Shown here: positions 10,291 through 23,053 of the stretch, piece after piece
How the letters are laid out: every line of letters starts with the position of its first letter
Position numbering within the stretch: position 1 is the first letter of the stretch
Assembly (NCBI GenBank): GCA_002110485.1
Contig: MOWL01000006.1
Location: 186,001-250,000 of the forward strand
Reading direction: 5' to 3'
DNA: 64,000 nt
From: Emergomyces orientalis
Taxonomy: Eukaryota > Ascomycota > Eurotiomycetes > Onygenales > Ajellomycetaceae
Position numbers and translations under genes: made by a program
The notes under the pieces: model-generated
Told to the model about the DNA's origin: nothing
Databases searched by the model: none
What the model saw: only the letters and a program-made list of their open reading frames with translations

Positions 10291-13253
10291 TCAGTACCCA
10301 GTGCGTTTGGTTTGGGGACACAATTCCTTCCGATATTCCCCATCGTCCCGGATCCGTTCAAGTTCCTCCTTAAACCCATCTGGTAACTCCTCCACCTCGT
10401 CGGGGTATTCCAGTAAGAATTTGGCATAAATCCGTAACTGGTCCCGAGTCCACTCGATTGCAGCGTCGTGGAACTCCTCATAGAAGTCCTTATGGACCTT
10501 TTGGAAAGAGGTACCGGCTTCTTTCATGTTCGCATCGTTGTCCGCAATCCCCCTAATCAAACTGTGAGTACACAACTGGTTCGTGGACAGAAGGAAAAGT
10601 GATTAGGGCACGGAAAGATTGCTTACAGGACTTCTTCAATGCCTACGATGGACTTTTTCAAGGCTTCTTGGGCTGCGGAATGGGCGTAGTACTTGCATGT
10701 TGCGGAAATGCGAGCTAGCTCACAAACAAATCTGCCATGGTTGTTGATTACCTTTCTTCGACCTTCTATACCATCGCGGCCTGCAATAAGGTTCTTCTTC
10801 GCAAACATCTGCAAGGAAGTTAGCTGGTTGTACTATTTCCCCTTGTGGGAAGGATCAGCTAGGTTTAACTCACCAGGTATTTTAGATTGTTCAGTCTCTG
10901 CTGGATAATGGCCATGCGAGGTTCGTTCGCAGTGTTAACGGTGCCCAAATGCTGCGTCAATGCCTCCACATATGATGCTTTCGCGGGTGCTCCCCCTGGA
11001 GCAGGGTAACTGGGGTTCAACTTGTCCCAAAATCTCAGAACGGCAGGATGACAAGGCTTGTCTGCGGAGCCGGTGAGTTTTTTTTGGAGGAAGTCCAGAT
11101 AGTCTCGGACCCAGTTGGCCTCATACACATGTTCGGCTGTGTTGCATTATGTGTTACTTGGCATCCCTATAAATACTTTGGAAAGATAATAAAAGCTGGC
11201 ACTTACAGGCCCATTTCTCTTGGTCTAGTAAACCAGTCTGGTCGACGATGGCACGTTCCTCAAGAGGTTCGGTTATCACGCTGATATTTGCATTTGGCCA
11301 GCAATCTTCCGAAGCTTCACCACACGGAATGTTTGGGACGAAAATTGGTACGACAGGGTCTTTTGCCAGGTCTACTGGGCCTGGATATTTCAATATCTGA
11401 ACGGTCTTACTCTTATCGCACTTCAACGGAATGGGATCCCTTCCCGTGTCTGGATCTTGACGTCGTGATACACCGTTAGAAAGAGTCCGGGGGATTCGGG
11501 CTCTTCGTCCGCGGACGTAATGGCCTGGGTCATCATCGTCGTCTTCGTCGTCCTCTTCCTTCTTTCCGCCGAGACAATACCCCGGAGCCACGTCACCGAA
11601 AGCGAGACATACTTGCGGGAAAACAAAAATATCTGGCTTCTCATAGATGTCCACGTCGAAGAGAGTTTTCCTATCACCATCGATTTCTATCCAACCCTCT
11701 AGGTCTAGATCGGCTCCTACCATGACATCAAGCTTGATTCCAAAAATGTTTGACTCGTTGGGGCAGAAACCCTCAGTATCTTAAACGCATGTCAGCTTGT
11801 CAAGTATTTTACATCACTATAGAGTGGGGGACCTACTGAAACCAGCGCTTAATGTGGCTGTCACCTCTGGCACCTTCAGGGCTAGATCTACGCCAAATCC
11901 ATTGTCGTCTTTAGAGCTCTTGTCAGCCTAGCTTCTATCAGATAGTGATGAGGGGATCTTACCAAAAACTTTGATGCTAACTGATAATGCGATTTCGGTG
12001 TAAATAGATGCCTCGGCATCAACTTGAGCTTGTACTTGCAGAGGCCGTGTCTCAATCACTGGTGCCCATCCAGAAACTTGCACGGAATCCTCAGCCAAAA
12101 GATCTAGTTTTGCAATAGCACTATCTGGAATACGGGCAGTAATTCCAGCTGTTGCGGAAGCGGTTCCTGAGATATAGCTGATCTCATACCCGGCATTCAA
12201 TTGAATGCGCGGGCCAAATTCAAAGATACCAGGGATGTTCCATCCTGAGATAGGAATCTCTACCAAATTGATCTCCTGTGAAGGTTTAGTGAAACGGCGG
12301 AAATCAAGGTGAGCGTCAAATAGCAATTCCAGCTCAACATTCACCGCAACTCCCTCGGGCTTGACGGAAATTTCAAACTTGTCGATATCAAAACCGCCCC
12401 AACCTAGGCTGGCCTCAATATGACCAGCGAAGACTAAAGCGCCTTGGGTACCGCACTCGTTGCAATTGGCAGTAAGGTTACCTTTGAGTGCGCCTTTGTT
12501 AATCTCCCATCCAAAAATCCGAGTTGGCAATGTCACTCCAATGCCGAGTCTGAATTTCTCGTCGAGGTCCGGAATGATATCGCGTTTGACAAGACCTTTT
12601 GATCCAAGAACAACTTCGCCAAAATCCAAGGTATAGGTTTGCATAACCTTTTTCCAGGTGCTCTTGGTAGCTTCCAGGCGAACTCTCTGGTTTTTGTCAT
12701 CGAAGATGACACGGCGGGCCACCCATGGTTGTTGCTCTCTGTCCTTCCCGCATTTCTTCGAGTTAGGGATTACAACGAAAGTATTCATTTCGTTGAAGTT
12801 AACCCAATCCCAATAAATCTTGACCGCAGCATAGACAAAGGGATGAATGAATTTGAAAGACATGTCCTTGGCATTGCAGCTGGCGGACTGGATTAGAAAA
12901 TCAATCTTATCTAAAGAAATGATACGCTCGGTTGCCTTGGACCAAGACACCATACTGACGACCACGGCCTTCGATCCCGGTTCTTCACATATGTATTAGC
13001 AGAGAATATGAGATGGAATTACAGCGAGCAACTTACTATCAGTTGAAGCCCAGAAGAATTCCTCTTTGTCAACCGGTTTTATGGCTTCTTCTGCGGCCGC
13101 TTGGTTGACTGCTCTCGCTGAGTTACCTAGCTTTGGTGCTGACTTTCCGTCCCATATATCCCGGGGCAGAGGCTGCAATTCTGGCCTAGGAATTGCAGCC
13201 GCAAGTTGCGCCAAAAGCCACAAGGTGGCAATGATGCGCGCGAATTGAGCCAT
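10291..13253 (-). CDS. Large secreted protein of unknown function (865 aa)
   Basis: Seven exons are supported on the minus strand: 13253-13037, 12982-11963, 11908-11837, 11779-11207, 11136-10874, 10808-10627 and 10561-10291. All joins use GT...AG and keep frame. The N-terminus (MAQFARIIATLWLLAQLAAA) is a clear signal peptide. Residues of about 70-500 form a beta-rich, cysteine-poor region with motifs such as SGWNIPGIFEFGPRI and CLAFGDVAPGYC. It resembles the uncharacterised paired domains (DUF7029/DUF7223 type, from memory) seen in secreted ascomycete proteins. An acidic run (KKEEDDEDDDDD) at about 509-520 leads through a Pro/Cys linker to a helical C-terminal part with YEANWVRDYLDFL and CHPAVLRFWDKLNP. 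No catalytic motif is recognised. It could be a cell-wall or host-interaction protein, but function is open. Confidence 0.85.
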
Positions 13254-16200
13254 ATTTCCTTGGTGTTGAAATAATTTGGGAATGGAAATGTTAATGAATG
13301 AATGGATAAATCCCCTCCAGGCAATGGAGATTGAAAAGAACAATTTCTATTCGGACAAGAGCAACCAAGTCGGTGGAGTTCGCGGCTTTTAAGTATTAAA
13401 AAAAAGCCTGCTAATTACCGTCACTGATAGCTGCCGGGGATTATACGACCAGTTTGATGAACACGGCAAATAAAATACATTTCCATGATCAGCTCAGGGA
13501 ATAACTCATCAATGCGCCGCTCATGCCGCCCAAAAGGGCAGGGACACCTTCACCCGAGAATCTATTTACTCTCATACAAAATATTGGGTTGCAGCTGCAA
13601 GGTATTCCAAACGGAAACCTGGTCACTTGAGCGTACACATGACCAATTGTACCCCCTAAAAAGTTAAAGTCTGATGACGGTTGAAGAACAAGACCGGACC
13701 GAAGGGGATAAGAATCCTAGATCAGTTTGTTCCTGTTGAAGGCAATCGTACGGGGAACCGGCACATCTGTTTTATGAAGAGACGGTTCTAGACACCGAAA
13801 ACAAGGAGCAGCTCACAATAGCCAGTCCCAAGAAGGTGCCCCTGATAGAGTAGAGCGCGGAGCTGAAGATCCCTGTACGCTGGAAATCACCCGCTTTCGC
13901 GATCATTTAAGGTAGAATTTAGCCTTGGTGATTGTGCTTCCTTTGCATTGACCAGTTTAGCTCCTCTGGTTCCTTAATAGTTCCATGAGCTCGAGCCTTC
14001 CACCTGGATTTAGCCTCCTGTGGTCCTGATGATCATCGCTCAACAATCGCGATGCACAATTCCAACATTTCACGAATATGACAATGAAAAAGGAAGTCAG
14101 TTAGGATGTACCATAGTTTACTCACGAATGAAGAACTCCGAGCTCCGGTTTGACATGCAAATTGCAGGCGGCAGGTGGGGGTGAATAAACCTTGGTTTGC
14201 TCGTATATGCAGCCATAGAAACGGCCAACCCTTGCGAGTGAAGAAATCTAAGACATTGATTTATCAAAATACAAACTTCAGTAAGCAAAAATGTTACTTT
14301 TGATAATGAAACATGGTGAACATTTTGAGGGCCTGAAAAAACATTTTGGGGTCGCGTATGGGAAGTATGGAAACATAGCGCACTTTGACCATGTAACGTC
14401 CGTGCCGGATACTCGGTTCGAATAATGAAGCCGGGCCTCTCATTTCAGATGGAGGGTTCTTTATTCTCTAAAGTCCAAAAGATCAGACCCATTGCTTCTC
14501 ATTGGGTAGGAAGCGTATGCCGTTGTCATAGAAATTGTATTCTAGGGGTTTTCAGAACCTAGTTATGCCGCATTCCTCTTGTTCGGGCCATACTGTATGG
14601 TGCGCGGCAATTGGATGTGGTAAATGAGCCCATTGTTACCCCAAAACTCGGGCAAAGAAGAACAACCGGCAAATTAGAATCCGTATTGTTATTATAAAGA
14701 GTGAGTCAGGAAACTCGCTCCTAAGTCGCTACCATGAACTCCCTGAAGGGTGGCAAAAGACTGGATGCTTCCTGGTTCATCTTAGTTGCGGTGAAGAATC
14801 AGAGGGACGGGGTCCGAGCCGCCCCCGCAAGAGTAGACAGAAGGGAGGGGGAAACTGACAACGTTCACATGGCAAACTGCAGGAATATCATGTTTCGGAG
14901 GGGTCTAGGCAATCGGCGGCTCTGATATCGCAAATGCCTGTTCTGGTTCCCAGGGCCATGAAAATTTATTGGGGTTGAGGGAGGTCAAAAGAAGAACGGC
15001 AGCCAGCCCGTCGCCAAGTTTAACCTCACTCGCCATCGGATGACTGCTTGCGCCCACTCCGGCTTTAGTCTTTAGACCAGAAATTAAAAGCACATTGCAG
15101 TTCGAAATACGGAGCCTTGAGACTTAAACTTCCATAGGTAAGTTGGGTTATGGACATTACGGACCTAATTCCGAATGCCATGTCAATATCAATATGTAGT
15201 ATACCTAACAGAGTTGTTCATTCCCCTGAATAATTTCCCCTGCTCGAGGGCTGATTGATATATCCCGTAATAGCGGGGCTCTTCACTTATCTGCTCGCGG
15301 CGTTTCGGCTTTTCCACCGCTGGCATTCGGGGGCACCGTCTTGGACAACATGAGAATTATCATTGGTGAGGACCTGTCTCCCTTGGCACATTGGCAAATT
15401 GTGAAGAATATGAAGGACTAAATTAAGTTTTTTATCGTTTGGGTGATTTATGGATCTTGCTTGGCGGTTGATTGGATTTTGTCGCTCATGGTTTAAAGCC
15501 AAGCCACCAGGATGATGTGCTGGGGCGGTTCCAGTTGAATTTGAACGAGCCTTGGCGTGCGTTCAAGGTATTTAATTGCATGAGGATGATGCAGCTGTGG
15601 CCCAACCTGCCCAATTAATTATTATTTATGATTGAAAGGGTTTGTGCAGGAAGTGAAGCCTCGTATATCAACGCCACCATGCTCGGCCTGCATCTATTTC
15701 TCTCATTGACGAAATGAGCAAGAACTTACGAGGAGAATTATAAGGCTACATTTCCCGTAGTAAGATTTTACTCCGCCAATTACCTAAAGTAAGGTAAAAA
15801 TTTGGGCTGACCAATAAGCCACTCCTTGTGGGAAGAAAAAGGTCTCCCTCTGCTAAACTCTAGTCAATTGAAGAGATTGAGGCTCCGGGTAAGGGACGAT
15901 CCCGTCGACTCTCTCGGAATTTTGAGCCATGCATCTAGCGAGTTAGAGAGCTAGTTTCTCGATTGACCGGAGGAGGGGCTGCTTGTTTTCTTCCTTCGTT
16001 TTCCCCACGCTCTTTTTGCCCCCATTCAGGTGTCAGGGCAAGCAGGGTTCGTACTGATGGCAAGGCGTGATGTCTGGGATCATGTCACTTGGTCTGGCTA
16101 GGCCTCTCCCCGCACCCTCTCGCATGGTTTTCCCAGCCCCAGGCCCATCCCGTGCCTGGGATCACTAGCTGGCTGAGGAGCTGAACCCTGCAGCTCAGAT

Positions 16201-17252
16201 CCAACGTTTCTGGTTGAGCCATCAGCAATGTGATGAAGTCCATTCGTAGTGCCGGGAATCCCATCATCGGTTTCTCGTACCCGTTGTTTCTAGCCGAACC
16301 AGAATGACTGCATCGAACCAATCAAAGCACGTCGCCCTTTCTAAACGAAGTGCCTGGGGTTTGAATGACTTTCTTTATCAGTTTCGACATCCACAAGGGA
16401 AATAGTATACTTTCGTATGGTAAGAGTGAAATAGAATAAATCAACTGAATACTATGGTTGTAGAACTGAATAGGAGGATACAGTTCAATTAAAAGCTGTG
16501 CCGTCCGAACCTAACCGACGTAACGCCCGAAGATCTAAAAGAGCGTTAGAGAGATGAACAGAAATAATTCAACCCGTAATTTTGCCCTATACATAGTAAA
16601 GAGAGAATCAAAGGTCGCGATATAAGGTGAGGATGCAACCGCGAGAGAGCACCTAGTGCCCTGGAGAAACTGCGTGTTAGTTAATAGCCCCATGCGAATT
16701 CTATATGCTTTTAGCGGCATTGAAAAATCATTAAAAAAAGTGAGTCAAAAATTAATTCCTCCATTCCTCCTTATTGCGGATGGAAAGAAGGGGGTGTTTC
16801 TCACCCCTTTCGAGACCAAGGCGAGCTCCAAAAAGTGATGTGGTCACATGACCTCAAACCCCGTCTGCCAAGCCCTAGTTAACCCCAAACATCGTCATTC
16901 TCAACATGTTCGGTGATATCATCAACTCCAAATCTCCTAACTAGTATGCACTATTTTACTGGATATCAAAGAGTGAAGAACAAATTTTGACCTGGTTGTC
17001 GCTATTTCGATTTAGTTACCGTGATTCTTGTCTGCACTGAATTTGATAAACATCAGTTCAAACTAGTACCGTGCCCCAGGCAATCCATACAGCTTGATTG
17101 CACGTACTAGTACTAATTACATTTTGGCAACCCGTTTTCGGCCCATCTCGAACTTCACTCCCCGGTCCCTTCGAAGTGAACTGATAAAGAAAAATAAAAA
17201 TACCTTTAAAGAAATAGCAGATAGAGCTTACCATAACCGTCATTTTTCAACA
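13254..17252. other. 4-kb intergenic region, nothing recognised
   Basis: No open frame here exceeds about 80 codons, and none shows splice support or protein features. It should contain the promoters of both flanking genes, which are divergent. I saw no tRNA, LTR or tandem array. Confidence 0.5.
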
Positions 17253-18734
17253 ATGTTTTCGCAGTTTTCTTTTTCGCTCCCCTCCGTCAAAGAGCTTTTC
17301 TCTTCAGTCACGGCAGACGCAAACGCTATTCACATAGATTCCGTCGAGATCCACGATGTCGAGACGGGGAAGCAAAAACCTGCCCGAGCGTTGAAACATC
17401 TGTTAAAGCTGAACCATGCCAATTATTCGATTCTATATCATAACGACCGCTTCCATAATCATACGCCGCATGTGAGATTACCAGAAGGCTTGTTGACATG
17501 CATACCACATATTAGCTGGATGAGCGTATTGCTAATTGTTACCTTTTGCTACCAGTTGTTATCTTCGGCGTATTTATTTGGAAGTGATGCAGACCATCTG
17601 AACCGTCTCTACGAGATGGAGGAAAAGGTGTTGGAGCCGTGGCGGGATTCGCCTGGAGAGATTGTAGCAGATGACTGGAGGGACTTTTTGGGGAAGGCAG
17701 AGTAAGTGCACCGGGTTACTTCTTTTGTTTTGGTTTCCTTCTAGGCCATCATCATGTTCGTACGTATAACTGACTGCAGCAGATATCAGAGAGCATATCT
17801 CGACTTTTTCGAGGACGAACTTGTTCATCATTCCTATGACTGGAAAAAAGTTGTTGAAATCTATCTCTATTCCGGTAAAAAGCCATTGATAAATTGTCTT
17901 GTTGCAGGACGTAAGTTGATCAACACGAATGCACAACCATGACGTTGCCATACAGCAGCCTAACAATCTTGAGTAGTTGGGCACCCGCTCATCCACCTGG
18001 GATACGCATACGAAATGTCGAGTCGAGACGTAGCTATTGAAGCACTCGCAATGACAGCAACATGCTATAATTACCTGCACAAGTATATCGACGATCCATC
18101 TTACATAGAAGCACCACCCACGTACGAAACCACTTCACCCCTAGAAATCCTACATAAAATCCGCACGGACAAACGTTTTGACAACCTCTTCGAACAACCC
18201 GGTGGCGGCAATCTCGAAGTCCTCTTCGAACACCACGAGGAGGCAATTCTCGAACATTGGCGTGCATGGGCCATCACACCAAACCCCATCAAACAACTTG
18301 AAATTTCACAAGAAGCAGCAGCGGCCATCTTTGTTGCCGCAGACACACAAAAGCACGACTTCTTCCTCGTCCACCTACTTACCACTAGCCACGCAATGCG
18401 CATTTTACTCCCCTTCGTACCAGGCAAATACCATGTCTCGCTCGTCCGGCAGTGGTGGCTAATTGTCGTGGGAATTTATGTCTCACAGCTACGGCCTAAA
18501 ATAGAACCTGACACGATTAAAAATTATGATATAAAGGGGCGGAACTGGGATTGGATTGGTGACCAGGCCGTCAATGGTAAGTGGGCGGAAGAGACACATT
18601 TTATTAAGGCACTTCGGGCACTCAAGGAGGCAGCAAGGACGTGGGGTGATAGCGACGAATTCTACATTCAGGCTGCAGTTAAGCTTGTTGATGAATTCAA
18701 GGGGTTTGGAGGGTTCGGCGACCAGTCAGTCTGA
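17253..18734 (+). CDS. Questin-oxidase-like protein (DUF4243 family)
   Basis: Exons are 17253-17471, 17556-17701, 17783-17910 and 17977-18734, giving 416 aa. The N-terminal signature is LLKLNHANYSILYHNDRFHN followed by a hydrophobic block and a DADHLNRLYE motif. A second conserved block is GLGHPLIHLGYAYE, followed by EALAMTATCYNYLH. These match my knowledge of the questin oxidase/AflY/HypA family, whose members open anthraquinone rings in mycotoxin and geodin-type pathways. No polyketide synthase, cytochrome P450 or other cluster gene is nearby, so the substrate is unknown and a housekeeping or orphan role is possible. Intron 1 is 84 nt and stop-free in frame. The upstream in-frame extension lacks an ATG in better context, so the ATG at 17253 was chosen. 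Confidence 0.85.
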
Positions 18735-19276
18735 GTCTCACAGGAGCAAAATATTTTTGGTAATGAACGTAGGGGCTTCGATGGATATCAAATTGTGCCT
18801 GGCTTCTAACCTTGTTTGCGGAACTTGAAGTGGTTTTTGGCTTGTTCACGGTAAAAGTTGGCCGAAAATTTGTTGCTGCTTGCATATTTTTGTATATACG
18901 GAATAGTACGCATATAAATTGTCTGAGAAACAATTTCATGGATGCATGCATAGCAGTTCATACTCTACATATTTCGTGTCCTTTGAGATATATATAGTAT
19001 TCCTATATATGTTTCATCCTGCACGTAGAGCCAGATCCTGTTCAAGGGCACGAGAATGATGTCATAACAAAAGCGCAAAGCTCAGTAGATTTGCACTGTT
19101 TGCATTGCTTGGCGCGTTGAGATAAAAACTTCAATAATAACAGTTCAGCGGAAGTGATGAGCGCAAACAACGCTTTAGAGGATAACTACTACAGCTGCGC
19201 GAAAATACTGCCACATTGTTAACTAATCCTCCAGATTTACCTTCGTCTCGCGTACCTCGTCCGCCAGCATCCAACT
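18735..19276. other. Intergenic, nothing recognised
   Basis: This spacer holds the 3' UTR of the questin-oxidase-like gene and the promoter of the E2-binding gene. It is AT-rich, and no RNA gene or repeat stands out. Confidence 0.6.
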
Positions 19277-21931
19277 ATGTCATCCAGAACGGAGCATGGA
19301 CCGCTTCTCTATGCAGAGCTACTGCCGAATATCCGTCAAATAACGTTGCATGTCTCTTTGCCCCATTCCTCGTCTTTAACCCAGAATTCTATCACATCCG
19401 GTACTCCCGTGAATCTGAATCTCGCCAGCGGCAAATACTCCCTTTCTCTTTTGCCCTCCCGCCGCGCTGTTAATCTTTCCAGCCCGGGCACGGTAAGAAC
19501 GCTCAAACTGCCCGCTCGCGTTTCGGAATCAGCACACGCAATTCTCGCCACGCAGCCGGCGCCTACTCCTTCGGGTGCCGGGCATGGTGAACTGTTGTTC
19601 CGACTGCCAGTTGACGCTGAGACCGGACTCTCAGGGGTTTCCCAAGCTACAAACTGCCAACCCGGCCACAATAACAATGAAGTGCAGGTTCCGTGGACTG
19701 CGAAGGATATGTGTGCTGAGTCCCGCATTCGGTGTCGGCAGTGCAAGAGCGTTCTTTTTATCCCGTCGAAAAAAGGTGAGGTTGTATGGAAAGACTTGCC
19801 AAGTACTGATTGGGCTGAAATGATGGATTTATGGCATTGCCATAAACCTGACACACACGCAGATGACCATGGGGACGCAGCAGATAGCACTGGATTACAT
19901 GCCCATGATGTTAATGAAGCAGTTAAAGGGTACGGTGCTGCTAATCAGGTCGTCTGCTCCCCCGGGACTGTGTTGATTGACGTTTTGTCCTTTGTGATGA
20001 CTGAAGGAGACTGCCAGGGATTAGAAAAGTCGGTAAGTTGAATTTCGTTCTCTTTTTTCGTCTTTTTGCCTCCCGTGAATTACTTGGCGGTACATACATC
20101 CATATACCAATATGTCCGGTCACTGGCCATTGGCCCTTGAATTCCTCCGGTACTCGATGGGTGCTCCATGAAGCACATCTGAATACAACATTGCGTCTTC
20201 TTTTCCATTATTTGCTTTTTTCCCTTGCTTGTATCCGCCTATAATCCCCCCATCTTCGGGTTGCAAAGAAGGAGATGAGATTGCAACGTGGATTTCTACT
20301 GGATTCCATATTCTCACGATCTTACTTCCGATACAACTGCCCAATATCAAATTTCGACCAGAAAGCATTGTTGGAATTTCCCGCAAGGGATTCCGCACCT
20401 CCGATTACTTGGTACTTGCGCCGATAAAAGCTAGATCCATCGTGATGAAGGGAGTAGCAAGATAAGAGAAAAGAGGGTCACATCAAGTGCAGTGCTTGAA
20501 AGAAGGAATCCTCACCAACTCTTGATTCTGCCGAATCAGGGGTTGGTAGATGGACTCCCTTTCCCTGAACTTGATATAGCTTTTGATTCACTTATATACT
20601 TTACTTCCTTTCTTACCGTGGATATAGGCTTTACCGGAGATATTTTCACGAGAACTAGGAAGAGAGGAGGACTTATCGAAACATGAAGATTTATATAGCC
20701 TGAGATGTATTTCGCCGCGAAGTTTTGACTACACTATCCGAATATTTTCTCGCTGTTTTTCTTGGAAACCCAGAAAACGCAAGACAATATCTGGTGGTGG
20801 TATTTACTCCGAGGTTTTGTGGGATTCGCGGGATATAATCTGAGGTACACATCCGCAGAAATATATGCTAGTATGTATGATCGTTGAAGTTGGGGAATAA
20901 GATATGGACTTTTTACCTGTTTGATTTTTTTTTATGACAAGTCCCAGTGTATATCATGAAGATTATAGTGGCTAGTGTTGGTCTCTTTGCTATTCTCCAA
21001 TATTTTATGCGCATGTATTACCTTCCTCGTTTTTTCATTGTACTTTGTAATGTCATTGTTCCCTATTTCGACCAACTTAAACACAGACATTTTCTTTGCA
21101 TGTAAACCGCTACTTTAATGCCATATTTACTGATATGGACGTTGTGGGTGTCTGCAAAGCTCCCACCGTCGTCTGCCCCTCTAGACATTGAAAACGGGAA
21201 TGAATCCAAATCCCAGCCCGTGGTCGACCTGTCGTGTTCTCGCTGCGGCGTCATAGTTGGAGAAGAGCACGCGGCTCTCTCTGGCCTGAGACTATACAAA
21301 GCCAACGTTTCCTTGCTCCGAAAACCCAAGGACGGAATCAACCCTGACGACGATGTGTGGGAGACGTACCCCGTGGATATGATCGTTGGAACGCAGTTGT
21401 TGGAGCTGGCTGAGAGGATTGGAGCAAGGAGATTTGCGGTTCACAGCACAGAATATACAGGTGCAAACAGTCGAGACAATAAAAGTGGATTACTTGTGAG
21501 TTTACTTTTATGGCCCCATTTTACCTTCCTCACCTGCGAACTTGCGCAGGTTGATTTCTATGAAAATTTCTATGAAGACACGAGGCAACAACGATACACT
21601 AATTCATCTCTATACACAGCTTTGGGTGTTCAATCCAGATCTCCGCTATTCCAGCTCGCCGTCAGACTCCTCTACCGATGACGAAGTATCTATTACTTCC
21701 CAGCGGGCGATGAAAATATTCTACCAAGAAGTCCCAGATATCCAAGCGATGCTCCACCCAGAGCAAGGCGCACCCTCGCCCACTGCGCTGGAAGATGTCA
21801 ACCTTCCTCTCAATATCTATGACGGCATGAAACAGGCTCTCGAGAGAAGTGGTGAGATTCTACCCATCTCCGCCCGCCAGTTTCGGGAGTGGCGAGTAGG
21901 CTTATTCTCTCGGTTTGAGGAAATGGGATGA
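19277..21931 (+). CDS. E2-binding HECT-like protein, UBE3D/Ipa1 family
   Basis: The model has three exons: 19277-20032, 21160-21495 and 21578-21931 (481 aa). Zinc-binding-type pairs CRQCKSVLF and LSCSRCGVIVG, the hallmark LPSTDWAEMMDLWHCHKP and the C-terminal LWVFNPDLRYS block identify the HECT-like E2-binding family. Human UBE3D and yeast Ipa1 belong here; they bind ubiquitin-conjugating enzymes, and Ipa1 affects mRNA 3'-end processing. The first intron would be 1127 nt, far longer than its neighbours, with donor GTAAGT and acceptor TCTGCAAAG. No intervening exon is needed, because the two zinc blocks join as in the family. The second acceptor (21577) was chosen because the nearer AG at 21549 breaks frame. 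Exon 2 start and exon 3 start are the less certain points. Confidence 0.8.
20033..21159 (+). other. Unusually long intron (1127 nt) of the E2-binding gene
   Basis: This is inferred intron 1. It begins GTAAGTTG and ends TGCAAAG, with a TACTGATA branch-like site about 25 nt before the acceptor. It holds no open frame above about 80 codons and no recognisable transposon. Other intact introns in the window are mostly 51-85 nt. Confidence 0.65.
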
Positions 21932-22369
21932 ATGGCCCGCGGCAAGTGCGACCTGCTTAACTGACGAAGAAACTCGAAGAGGAGACATCTGTGGTACAAA
22001 AAGCGTCAAGGTCCCCGGGAAAGCAGTTTTTGAAACTCTACGGCGACCAGCCTCCTGTTTAAATTTAACATCCGAAAACATGAGCGTACAGTGTTTACTC
22101 TACCAACTAGTTCGCTCCGATATCCTCGTCGACTTTGCGCTGGCCTGATCGTGAAATTTATTCATATAATGCCCGATATCCCTTTTTACTCCGCTTTTTC
22201 TCCTACACGTTCCCTCTTCTCACAGTCCTACCACCGTCCAAAACTTTGGTGATGACTTGTGTGCCCATTTTTAGATCTGGGTCTCCTTCGGCATATCCAG
22301 TTCCGTATTGAAGCGACTTACATTCCTTCCTAAATCAACGTATTGGCTGTTTCTTCGTTCTTTACTGTT
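21932..22369. other. Intergenic, nothing recognised
   Basis: This spacer is the 3' UTR of the E2-binding gene plus a pyrimidine-rich promoter/leader (near 22190-22230) of the next gene. No other feature is seen. Confidence 0.55.
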
Positions 22370-23053
22370 ATGGATATTGACCAAGATGAGAGTTGCGACA
22401 TCGAATGGTCTCACGTGGAAGACATTGACGAAGAGATGCCCGACGCTACCAGCCCAAACAACAGTGGTAACAGCGATCATTATACTAGGGATATCAATGA
22501 CACCTTTGAGAACGACTCCCTTATGGCCGACTCCGTGGAAGACAATAATGCTCAGGATGATTGTGGATACGACGCGGAGAGTGATTCGTTGGTTCCAAAT
22601 TTGGCCTCGAGCCATGCTCCAGTTTCCACTTCATCCCCGATGCAAGTCCAACAAACCATTCTGATTCCTGCCATGGAAGCTTCGTTCCCTGTCTTCGTTT
22701 CTAGAAGCCATATAAATAGCGGTAGCCCATGTTATCAAACCGCAAGCGCTTCGCCTGCCTTGAAGCGCCCCAGACTTTACCGCTCATCTTGTCTCCAAAC
22801 GATTGTCCCCCAGCACGATGCACTCGTGGCCTCGCAACGCACTTTTGGTGAGAGTTTCTCTTGGCATGACAAAAGCTTGCATGTTCAACATTTGACCGCG
22901 GCCGGATTACGTCAGGACTGGACGACAATACCGCTGTCTCTTGACAATTATCCAATTCCTCTAGACGAACACGGCACTCTGAAGTTTCCACTGGTGCCTC
23001 CCCCAAGCCCAGTTTCTGAGCCGGATCCGACCCCATCGCCCACTATCAAGTAA
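22370..23053 (+). CDS. Acidic orphan protein with nuclear-type basic motif
   Basis: A single exon of 227 aa starts at ATG 22370 (MDIDQDESCD). I do not recognise a family. Residues 1-85 are rich in Asp, Glu, Ser and Asn. A basic PALKRPRLYR motif in the middle looks like a nuclear localisation signal, and the C-terminus is proline-rich (VPPPSPVSEPDPTPSP). The central part contains a GESFSWHD segment and evenly spaced hydrophobics. The composition suggests an intrinsically disordered nuclear protein, but that is inference. A further 5' exon cannot be excluded. Confidence 0.55.
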   Translation: MDIDQDESCDIEWSHVEDIDEEMPDATSPNNSGNSDHYTRDINDTFENDSLMADSVEDNNAQDDCGYDAESDSLVPNLASSHAPVSTSSPMQVQQTILIPAMEASFPVFVSRSHINSGSPCYQTASASPALKRPRLYRSSCLQTIVPQHDALVASQRTFGESFSWHDKSLHVQHLTAAGLRQDWTTIPLSLDNYPIPLDEHGTLKFPLVPPPSPVSEPDPTPSPTIK

